This document shows, piece by piece, positions 42,696 to 51,383 of a stretch of DNA of 64,000 bases; the first letter of the stretch is position 1, and every line of letters starts with the position of its first letter. The DNA comes from Mesostigma viride (lineage: Eukaryota; Streptophyta; Mesostigmatophyceae; Mesostigmatales; Mesostigmataceae), in the NCBI GenBank assembly GCA_009746045.1, contig RPFO01000175.1, positions 1,437,001 to 1,501,000 on the forward strand. Reading direction: 5' to 3'. Position numbers and translations under genes: made by a program. The notes beneath the pieces are model-generated. The model had not been told where the DNA came from. It ran no database searches and saw only the letters and a list, made by a program, of their open reading frames with translations.

Positions 42696-43429
42696 CGTAT
42701 TACACGCCTCGTTCCAAATATGCCAAATTCTGAAGAATTCCGGATTCCCGGCGATGAGGAATTAGCCGCTCCGCCGGCTGATCCTTTACCAAGACCGACT
42801 GCGCCGTCGTGGCAGCAATTGCTTGACGAGGTCACGATATCGCTCGACGAACTTCATCGTCGGCAGCGCGCAGTTCTTCCATTGCTCGGGGATAACCCCG
42901 AGGACCCCGATTTGCCAGCACTGGTGCCGGCTATACGCGCACTGTTGGACCAGATTCGCAACATTTTATCGCATTTACGGTCCAGGTGCGGGGAGGTTTG
43001 CGGTCGGTGAACGAGGTCACCACTGCCATTGAGGAGTTGGACAACGCCATCTCTTCACTCACCGGTTACCAGAGAAACTTACAAAACTGGGCATCGCTAC
43101 GCACGGGGGGCGCGCCGGCGGTGTCGACAAACTTATTTCAAGATCTCGCGTTGCTATCGCTGCTCACACGCGGCGTACGCAGTCGCGAACGCCAGGTTCT
43201 CATTAACCTGGTGGCATTTCTCGCATCTCTGCGAGAGTGGATTCCCGCGGGGCGGGAATTGTTGTCGATCTTTACACATCCTCTGCGCCTCGTAGCGCGT
43301 CGGCGCATCGCAACTTACGCGGCGGGGAGCACACCGGTTTTGATACATACCGGTGCAGGTCCGGCGCTGGATATGGAGGATCGTGAGTTCGCATACGAGT
43401 ACTGCGACTTCAGGGGCCTTGACTACTAG
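42663..43429 (+). CDS. Alpha Copia ORF0 with one frameshift
   Basis: The frame from ATG 42663 (inside the LTR) reads MAEFVAFTLT then MPNSEEFRIPGDEE and runs to about 42990. The rest is in the frame 42986-43429 (EELDNAISSLTGYQRNLQNW, TNLFQDLALLSLLT, EYCDFRGLDY). A single-base change near 42985 separates them; the homologue at 11513-12298 is uninterrupted. No known domain. An internal ATG at 42720 (MPNSEEF) matches the start of the homologue. Confidence 0.7.
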
Positions 43430-43593
43430 TCGGCCAATTTTCTTTTCCAGTACTCGTCGACATTTTTTGTCGAATTTTCAACGGCGATTCGCGGGGCGGA
43501 GGCGACACCGGCGCAGGCGGCAGTGGCGACAATTTTTGTACATACTTTTTCTGCTGCTTTGCTGAGGTGTTTTTGAATAGCTTGTAGTGCAGA

Positions 43594-44704
43594 ATGGCAG
43601 ACGGGCGCCGTAGCAAAGGTGCCCCAGCCAGTGGGAATAATGGTGGTGCTGGTAGTGGGACCGCTCACGTAGATGACGTGGGGGTTACCGGAGAGATTAC
43701 CAACCTTCATCACAATAATAATAATGCACAAGCTGTTCTTGGTTATGATCTCACTACCCAGGGTTTGCTTATTGTGAATCAACTGCAACCTGTCACGTCA
43801 GACACAAAGCCCAAGCAGGCTGAGGAGTTTGTGGAGGGGCTAGAGGGGTTTCCAAGTTTGTACGGTGGTACAAACTATTACCAGATCTGGATAGGTAGCC
43901 AGACTTTTGGCAAGTGTACAGATCAGATAAAGGACCTCACTAGAGAGTGTAAGAAGGCCAACAAGGCCTGGTCCAGCTACGTGGCAGAGTTAAAGGAGCT
44001 GCTAGAGGATCAGAGGAAGAAAGTGGGGATCCATTGGCAGGATAAATACCAGGGGTGGGAGGTCAAGGGGACCTGATCCAGAACTTCCTTAACTATTGTA
44101 AAATGGTTGAGGAGGGCAGGGCTCACGGCTTTAATGTTGCTGATAACATAGCCCTGACCAACTGGCTCAAGGTTTCTGGGCTGGATAAGGCGACACGTGG
44201 CTCCTTAAAGGTCATGTGTGCCCCACACTCAACCCTCAAGGCCTACAAGGTCATAATCAAACAAGCACTCGAGGCAGAGGAGCTGTTTGAGGGTGGAGTG
44301 CCAGCAGTGAAGGCTACCCAGGCAGGTGGGCGTACCCAGGGGGGCTCCAAGACGTCTGAGGCTGACAGAAGCCAAGGAGGACGAGGGGCAACCATAACAA
44401 GCGCAAGGGCGATCATTCACCTGACTCTGACAGGAGGTCACACTCCAAGTCGGTGTTCAGGCGGGTGGGTGGTAAGCCCAAGCAGGGCAACGCGCCTGAC
44501 AACGGGGGAGGAGGCCAGGGCAAGTCAAAGATACAATGCTACCTGTGCAAGGGGTGGGGGCACATCAAGAAGGAGTGTCCCAGCTTCAAGAAGTCCCAGG
44601 GCCAGGGCAGCAACAAGAATAACAACAACAACAAGAAGAACAACAAGTCCCAGGCAGGCCAGCCTTCAAAGGGCAGTCAGCAAGAAGACAACAAGGAGCA
44701 GTGA
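43594..44704 (+). CDS. Alpha Copia gag with two frameshifts
   Basis: Starts MADGRRSKGAPASGNNGG and includes capsid-like helices (DQIKDLTRECKKANKAW, LKELLEDQRKKVGIHW). After a one-base loss at about 44068 (the 12425 copy has GGGAGACC) it continues DLIQNFLNYCKMVEEGRA, LTNWLKVSGLDKATRGSL, YKVIIKQALEAEELFEGG. A second shift at about 44385 leads to the nucleocapsid part with a zinc knuckle CYLCKGWGHIKKEC (44538-44579, C-x2-C-x4-H-x4-C) and an Asn/Lys-rich tail ending NKEQ. Packages element RNA. Confidence 0.85.
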
Positions 44705-44761
44705 CTGTCTGAGGCAACCCCTACACACCTTAATTCACCCAGGGGGAGGCCAGGTGCTCCA

Positions 44762-44848
44762 ATGCAGATTTTATATCTGGGCAACAAGAGGGTGATCTCC
44801 AGGTTCAGGGTGGCCCCAGGTCACCTGGAGAGGTACAGGTTCCTATGA
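44762..44848 (+). other. 28-codon mini-ORF overlapping the pol start
   Basis: ATG 44762 opens MQILYLGNKRVISRFRVAPG and stops at TGA 44846-44848, overlapping the pol ATG at 44845 as ATGA. It could permit termination-reinitiation onto pol, or be a remnant of the region between gag and integrase. Confidence 0.4.
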
Positions 44849-47800
44849 AGACGTCCTTGACAGCTGATGCAGCTGTAAGAATGTCTGACCCCATGCATCC
44901 TCGTGCTGGGCACGAGGGTGGACCTCTCATTTTGAGAGAAACCAATGTACAACCACAGAGGGGTGTGAAGGCCTCTGGTGGTATGCATGTGGTCCCTGCT
45001 GGCGGTCCAGGTGTTGGGCATGAGCAGGGTGACTCAGGCTCTGAGTCAGAACAGGATGGAAGTCAGCATGGTGATGCTGGACAACCTGACAGCACAGTCC
45101 TGACTGTGCCAGGGACTGCTTCCTCTGTGTACCAGGAGTTGGGTGCCCGAATCCACAACATGTTTGGGCATGCCACTTCTCTGTCAAACAACTTTGCCTT
45201 CCGTATGGGCAGGGCACCCCTTCTTAAGGCGTGTCAGCAAGCTGCCTCACGGTGTAAGTGCCAGTTGTCCTCCAACAAGCCCAGGAAATCACATGCCAAA
45301 GCTCTACCTCAGAGCATTGGTGATCTGCAGTGTGATATCCAACACATCAGGGGCATGCAACTGTTGGTGTGCGTGGACAGGTACACGAAATACAAGGTGC
45401 TAGAGCATTTACCTTCTATGAAGAACAGGTACTTGCTGGCTGCCCTGCAGAATGTAAGAGCCAAGTTTCCTACCACAAGGATCCAGGTGGACATGCAGTT
45501 TCAGCATCTCAAGGGTGATCCTACCCTTCCTGAGTTGCTGGTTACACCTAGGGAGGCTCATGGGCAGCAGGGTGCTATCGAGAGGGCAATCCAGGAGGTC
45601 AAGAAATTGATCATCTCTGAAGACTGGGTACCCTTGTCTGCACCTGCACTTGTCAGGAGTGCATGGCTGAGGAACGTGGAGCAGCAGCTGAACAGCAGGG
45701 TTAACTTCTACTATGATGGAGTTGCTGTCAGCCCAATGGGTCTATATCATGGCCTGTGCCCACCACATGTGCTGGAGGGCTGGAAACATGCTGCACATGT
45801 CACCTTTGCCAAGCTGAGGGAGAAGGACCGGGGTTGGAAGATGCTGGAGCCACAAGTGGGTCAGAAGGTCCTAGCTTGGAAGGAACCTAGCCTTTATGGC
45901 AAACGTGGTAGCTGGAGTCCTGGGGTGGTTACCCAGGTTGATGAAGCTAGCCACGCATGCTTGGTCAGCATGGAGGACGAACCAAAGCATGTGCACCGGC
46001 TGAGTTGGTCATATGTCAAGCCTAACCTGATGAATGAGGGCAGTCAGGCACAAGGCTCACAGGATCTGCAGGATTTTCAGGTCCCAAGTGACATCACTGA
46101 CGCAACGACCACATCTGTTGCAGGGGAATCTGTCAGCCCTGGCCAGGTTGCAGAGGTACTTGTTGAACAGGCTGCAAGGTCAACAGCTGGGGAGTCAACT
46201 GTCAAGCCCAAGGCACTAACCAAGCCCAGGGGGACAAGTTTGGCTGGATTGATTGGGGCTCTACAAAGAGCCAAGAAGCAGCCCAAGGTAGCCAAGCTCA
46301 GGTGGCATGGCAATCTGGGGCTGGACACTGCCTTAGAGGTAGACACTAATTCTCAGGTTTCCATCATTGGGACCAGGGCTGCAGCAGGGTACAGCATGTC
46401 TGAACCCAGCTATCAGTTTGTGTCTGACTTCAGTGGCGGGGTACACGTGAAGGTACTGGGTGAGGTATTCATTCCTATCCTTGGACAGGACACTGCTTTT
46501 TGTGTCTTGGAGGGCTATCAAGGACCTGCTCTTCTGGGGCAGAATTTCCTATGCCAGGATGGGGTAGTGATCACGTCCTCTCTCCTGACTAAGGAAGGGG
46601 CTGGTCAGGTCCCACTGATTAATTTCAGGACCACTCACCTATCACGTGCAGTAACCAGGACGGTTAAGCGTGTGCAAGTGTGCCAGGGGCAGGAGCCCTT
46701 GGTTGATGACCTCATATTGCCAGCTGCTAGTCATCCAAGCAGTTTGGGCATTGGTCCTCACTCACTTGCTGGACACAGCCCTATCAACTACCAAGGCCTG
46801 GTGAAGCTCATGTCCTCTCCCATTATGTGTCCCCAGGTCACACTGGGTCTGATTAAATCTGGGGAGGACTGGATCTCCAAGAAATGCGTGGAACCTGTCA
46901 ATGACCTGCCTCCTGCACGACGTCTACTCAAGCTCAAGTTTGTCATCAAGATGAAGGAGGTGGACGGGGTCAAGGTACCACATGTCAGGCCAGTGCTGAA
47001 TGAGTTCAAGGGTACTGGTGAGTGCACTGCTGAGGAGTTGTATACCCCTGGCATGTTGCATGACACTTGGAGGCTGCTGCTGTGTGTATTTCTAGGCCTT
47101 CTCAACAAGGGCTTGGACTATGGCTCAGTGGTGGTAGACTTCAAGAGGGCATTTCTGGAGGGGGATGCAGATGTGGCACAGGAAAAGTGGGAGGGCAAGA
47201 CGCCTTTCTATGTTAGGGTGCCTGCTGTATGGAAAAGGGACATCCACACGGAGTTCCTTAAAATCCTCAAGGGCCTGGAGGGCCTGAGGTCAAGTCCAAT
47301 AATCTGGAGGGAGACTCTCAACCGTTTCCTGAAGGAGCATTGCAACTTGAAGGTCTCTCCTGTAGACCCCTGTCTGTTTCTGGGGCAATGGGAAGGCCTG
47401 CCAGTGTATGCTTCGCTGCACGGGGATGACCTACATCTGATAGCTCCCACGTCGTGGCTTAAGGAGCTGATCTCCATCATTAAGTCCAAGTTTCCTCTGG
47501 GTAGGGAGCAATGGCAGGTGGAGAATGAGCCTCTGCTGTTTGTGGGCATGGAGGCCACACTGGTGAAGAAGGGGGGAGTGGCGTATGCTGCTGGTGGGGG
47601 GCAATGATTATCAAGAGACCCTCATTAGCAAGCTTCCTCCAACCATCACACAGGCACTGTGTCCCATGGTGAGGGGCATGGTTGCTTGGGTGGCAGGCAT
47701 TTCCAGGCCAGACCTTATGGTCATAGCCAGGTTGCCTGATGACATGCTGGTGGAGCTAGGGTCTGCCAAGGTGGCTGATCAGGTCAGGGCTTCATCTGGC

Positions 47801-48328
47801 ATTCTGTTGTCTGCAGTGGATTTATCACAACCCATTTGCATGGAGCTGTATGTGGATAGCTCAATGGACAGCAGGCAGGTCTCCAAGGTCAGGGGCAGGG
47901 CTGCAGGGCTCTTTGTGCTCAGACAGGAAGGCCTGGGGAGTTTGGTGAGCTGGTTTAGTCGCCTGCACAAACGGGTGGCTGTCAGCAGTGATGTGGCAGA
48001 ATGCAGGGCTATTTGTGAAGGCATTCACACAAGCCTTTATCTGAAGGAGTTGCTTCATCAGATGACTTCTAACACTCCTTGGCCACTTCAGGTTACCACT
48101 CTTCTAAAAACAGACTCCATGGGGATGGTGCAGTTTGTGCACAGGCAGATGGCCAGAAGTAGGGACTTGGATTATCTCCTTCTTAAGGAGTTGTCCTCCT
48201 TGGCCAATATTGAGCATATCCCTGGGGTTGACAATCCTGCTGATGCTTTGACCAAGCTAGTGCAGAAGGCAGCAGTGCAATACAAGGTTCTTCAGTCTCT
48301 GATGGACCCATCTCAGCAAGCTGTCTAA
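44845..48328 (+). CDS. Alpha Copia pol (IN - PR-like - RT - RNase H)
   Basis: 920 residues to 47607, then RNase H in frame 47585-48328 after a shift at the GGGGGG run 47571-47576. From the N-terminus: ~100 low-complexity residues; integrase zinc region HNMFGH..CKC (104-139), catalytic D164 (CDIQH), D216 (QVDMQF), E246 (QQGAIERAIQEVK); SH3-like segment ~335-392 (VGQKVLAWKEPS); retropepsin-like domain ~497-570 with active site D500-T-N-S (LEVDTNSQVSII), the flap/body region and ALLGQNFL; RT ~690-920 with DFKRAFLEGD and SLHGDDLHL (D861, D862); RNase H with YVDSSMDS, AECRAICEGIH, KTDSMGMVQFVH and IPGVDNPADALTKL. It is placed 140 bases after gag as a separate frame. The protease-like domain between integrase and RT is not the Copia order. 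Confidence 0.88.
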
Positions 48329-49277
48329 GCTGGTGCATGGTTATAGGGCATTGGAGAGCAGATTGTGTGGTAGTGTCAGCATTGTGACTGGCATAATACC
48401 TGTATTTTAGTCTGTACTAAGGCTCATGGACCATGGTACACTCACTCTGATTTTAATCAGGATACAGCCAGGTTTTGGCTGGGGTTCATGCTGTTGACTA
48501 CACAAGGTTGACAGGTCCATTACAGACCATGTATTCTATTTTAAAAGAAATGTATATTTGTACATACCTCTCACAATGGTCTGGGAACCTTTATTCTGGG
48601 GTTTATAGGGCGGGGTTCGATTCCCTGGTATTATGTTTCTACAAGCTGGCCTGTTCAGGTGTTTGCCTGTTCAGACTTCCCTAGTTCCCCAGGGCAGGAT
48701 TTAATTGTTGCCTATGTGTTTCATTTTGTCATTTGTTTGCTGTGGCAGTTTACCATCTGGCAAGTAGACGGGCGCCGTAAGACGGGCGCCAATAGACCCC
48801 TGTTGAGAGAATGACAGGCAAACTATTGTAATACGCCTTACTTTGTCAAGTGGTATTTTAATTGTCATGGATTTATTGTACTTATATTGAATATGTACTG
48901 GGTTTTATGGGATTAGTATCTGGGATTAATGTAACTCACCGCCAGAAGGTCATTGTACTGGAGGCTCTACCGAGGTGATGGGATTAATTCCTGGAGAAGA
49001 CCTCATAGAATTAACCTGTATGTATTTAATTTTGTGTGCTTCTAATATCTGGTGGTACTCTGTAATGCCACTTCCATAGGTTTTTATCCATTTCTCATGG
49101 AATGGTTTTCCCTGTGGCAGATCTGTTTCTTTTCCAGTTCCTTAAAAGAAAGGCTGGGGGAATGGCAATGGCCATTAAAGACATCTGTTCAAGCTTCAAG
49201 CTGGAGTGAAGGACATTTCAAGCTACTTCAAGGGTCCCTGGCAGGGGATGTGATCCCTAAAGAAAAGAAGGGATTGG
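48329..49277 (+). other. Alpha Copia 3' noncoding region
   Basis: About 950 bases without coding frames. A T-arm-like hairpin CGGGG-TTCGATT-CCCTG lies at 48611-48627 and contains GGTTCGATTCC, the RNA polymerase III B-box consensus. Two ACGGGCGCC motifs lie at 48768-48776 and 48782-48790, the same sequence as at the gag start (43601-43609). The polypurine tract AAAGAAAAGAAGGGATTGG ends at 49277. Confidence 0.75.
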
Positions 49278-49893
49278 AGTTAACGTAAAGGATTTACGTT
49301 AGATGGATAGAGATTGTTACGCTCTTTCCAACGGCACCTTGAACGCCTCATTTGGTTAAGGAACGTAAAAGTTATGACGTTTCCTAGGCTGTGCCGACAG
49401 TACCCGGCGCGCCACTGTGGGCGCGTACGGACACAGGATGTACAAGTGTCACTTTGATAGTCCGCAGGACGTTGACAGGACTTGTACAGGACTTGATGGT
49501 CAATTGATAGGTAGGCGCGCTGTAGCGCGCCAGGACCTATGAGACAATTGATGCTGAGTAGTGTACGGATAGGTCCACAGGACTAGCCGTATGGACAATT
49601 GATAGATCTCCGCGCCAAAGGCGTGCCAGAGTCTGTGTAATCAATTGATTGACAGTTCAGCTGTGACAGTGCAGCTGAATACTTGGACGCGTCCCTAACA
49701 ACCTATATGTGTGACTTGGTCGCACCGGGACGCTAGTTCTTGCGTGCACGTTCTCTTGGCACTGCGACCCTGTCGTCTGTGCTGCGTGCAGTCTTGGAAG
49801 TGACGTGACTTACGTCTGTGTTTCCTGTTATTAATAAAGGCAACTTCCTGCAAGAACCATGGCGGAATTCGTGGCATTCACTCTCTTACAACT
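49278..49893 (+). repeat. 3' LTR of the alpha Copia element
   Basis: 616 bp, AGTTAACG..TTACAACT. It differs from the 5' LTR by CTCTCTTACAACT versus CTCTCACAACT at the end; no other difference was seen by eye. Confidence 0.94.
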
Positions 49894-50111
49894 ATTATGG
49901 CTGGGTTACGTGTAGAGCGACTAGATGACCTAGACGGTGGGGCCGGAAACAGCTTGCTTGATCAGGGCATGTGTTTCGAGCCTAACTGGCCGGGAGTGTC
50001 TAGTGGTGAGCAACATTGCTGCGATCGCTCTGCCACCATTTACGAGGAAATACCCGCAAATGGAAAACCACTGAAAAGGTCTAGGTAGTCATTCATTACG
50101 TTAGCCATGCT

Positions 50112-50723
50112 ATGATTCCAAATGTCCAAGAACTGCACACGGTGCAAAGGCAAAAATCCGGAGGACAGCACTTTCAAATGTGCGGCGGGAACCAAAAGCC
50201 CGCGTATGCCAGAAAACATCGTGTTGCTGCAGCGACGCGACGATGTGGACAACGAATCCAGTGCCAAGCTCGGAACGTCCGCAAAGGAGATCTGGCATCA
50301 CAAGGTTCAGATGTGCGGAGATACTACGCGATCCAGCCAGTCCACGACCTGTTTGTAGAGCTTGTGCCAAGGGGCAGCACCGAACAGATGTGGGTGACGT
50401 TGCAAAAAACACCGGACTTGACGGAGCATAATGTCTCGGTCCTAGTCTTTGACCAACAAACGATGCAAGAGTTCAACAAGAGTCGTGATGAAATCGACAC
50501 GATAAGAACAAAGACGGGAAAAACGATGCAACTGACTAAGAACAACACCATATTTTGCTGTGTGGGAAAGGAGACTGTGAATATCGGGGTAGCGAATAAA
50601 AGGAATTTGCTGATATTTAGGATCCTTGCGCTTATCATAGACAGCCGTACGCCAGCCCTTCTTGTTATGGGTAATGTTAAGAACGAGGTACTTGCAACTA
50701 GTATCCTCCGACGTGAGCTTTAA
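50112..50723 (+). CDS. Unidentified 203-residue ORF
   Basis: The C-terminal two thirds look coding (IQPVHDLFVELVPRGSTEQM, VTLQKTPDLTEHNVSVLVFD, GKTMQLTKNNTIFCCVGKET). The first third may really use another frame, where MSKNCTRCKGKNPEDSTFKC suggests a zinc-binding CxxC start at 50122. One frameshift near 50330 would join them. No family is recognised. It lies just right of the exon disrupted by the Copia element and left of a LINE end, and may belong to the same host gene or to an old transposon. Confidence 0.4.
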   Translation: MIPNVQELHTVQRQKSGGQHFQMCGGNQKPAYARKHRVAAATRRCGQRIQCQARNVRKGDLASQGSDVRRYYAIQPVHDLFVELVPRGSTEQMWVTLQKTPDLTEHNVSVLVFDQQTMQEFNKSRDEIDTIRTKTGKTMQLTKNNTIFCCVGKETVNIGVANKRNLLIFRILALIIDSRTPALLVMGNVKNEVLATSILRREL

Positions 50724-50768
50724 TGTGAGTGACGCTTGCGGCTAGATGCCAGGCAGACCAGCTGTGAT

Positions 50769-51290
50769 TAAATTAAAATTAAAATTAAATTATAACATGC
50801 CTCCGTTGGGAGATCATGTAGCACATATTCCTTGATGGGTGGTGGAAAGGGGAGAGCCGCGTAATCTAACTATCCTAACGCTAATCTAGTCTAGAAAAAT
50901 CCTAACTGCCCTACTCGTCAAAACGCCTCCTCCTCTTGGGGGAAGGGGGCTTGCCCACAGGGTCGGGCGTGTGAGCCTTGACAATCTTCTGCCACCGCGT
51001 CTTGTTCTGCATGGCAGTCCAAAGAAGGGAGAGAGAGTGGATGCGGTATTCAAACTGGGCTGGGACCAGTAGGTCATCCAGCAACATCTGTACGTAGTTC
51101 GTGACATGTTTCCCTACCCTTTTGGGAATGTCCTTGGGGCCAGGCCAGGTCAGAATGTGCCGCCCTGGCTGGCCAAGCCGCTGGGGGCCGGCCAGACCAA
51201 GGGTGGTGTCGACCTGGCTGGTGCGAGCAAGGTGTCCTACAAATGCTATCCTACGCTGTGTAATCTCGTCCGAAATACGAGGCATGCCCT
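50769..51290 (-). mobile_element. 5'-truncated LINE with 8-bp target duplication
   Basis: The minus strand encodes RISDEITQRRIAFVGHLART..SLLWTAMQNKTRWQKIVKAH..SPKRRRRFDE (stop 50911), the C-terminus of a LINE ORF2-like protein. A short 3' UTR and an A/T-rich tail of ATTTTA-type repeats end at 50769. GCTGTGAT flanks both sides (50761-50768 and 51291-51298), a target-site duplication. Same family as the dead RT fragment at 41000-41895. Confidence 0.85.
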
Positions 51291-51341
51291 GCTGTGATAC
51301 TACTGCTATATTCCATAGACTGAATGAAGCTGTGTTCTTAA

Positions 51342-51383
51342 CCCGTGTTTTTTTTTTTAGAACGCGATATACTGCGTTGTAAG
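51342..51383 (+). repeat. Left terminal inverted repeat
   Basis: CCCGTG, an 11-T run, then AGAACGCGATATACTGCGTTGTA. Pairs with the right end at 56681-56716. Confidence 0.8.

Larger units (their letters stand above)
42082..49893 (+). mobile_element. Complete young alpha-family Copia element
   Basis: 7812 bp flanked by ATTAT (42077-42081, 49894-49898). The LTRs (614 and 616 bp) look identical except for two bases near the 3' end. Order: 5' LTR, ORF0, gag, mini-ORF, pol, 0.95-kb noncoding region with T-arm-like hairpin, polypurine tract, 3' LTR. Despite its youth it has single-base frameshifts in ORF0, gag (two) and pol (one). Confidence 0.95.
41959..50088 (+). pseudogene. Coding frame split by the alpha Copia insertion
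   Basis: A frame left of the insertion (RNRENPDHGSSSLPLSCPRF, VVQDDEYEWRWKCVALCIEI) and one right of it (MAGLRVERLDDLDGGAGNSL, ending KPLKRSR, stop 50086-50088) become continuous when the Copia element and one ATTAT are removed. A possible acceptor (GCAGGCCAG, 41950-41958) precedes the left part. The product would be about 105 residues from that exon and is not recognised. Continuity across an exact insertion site suggests, but does not prove, a real exon that was disrupted. Confidence 0.4.

Noticed and set aside
48560-48660. A tRNA gene around the GGTTCGATTCC hairpin
   Set aside because: The T-arm is good, but I cannot build a 7-bp acceptor stem, D-arm or anticodon arm around it, and the copies differ in the flanks.
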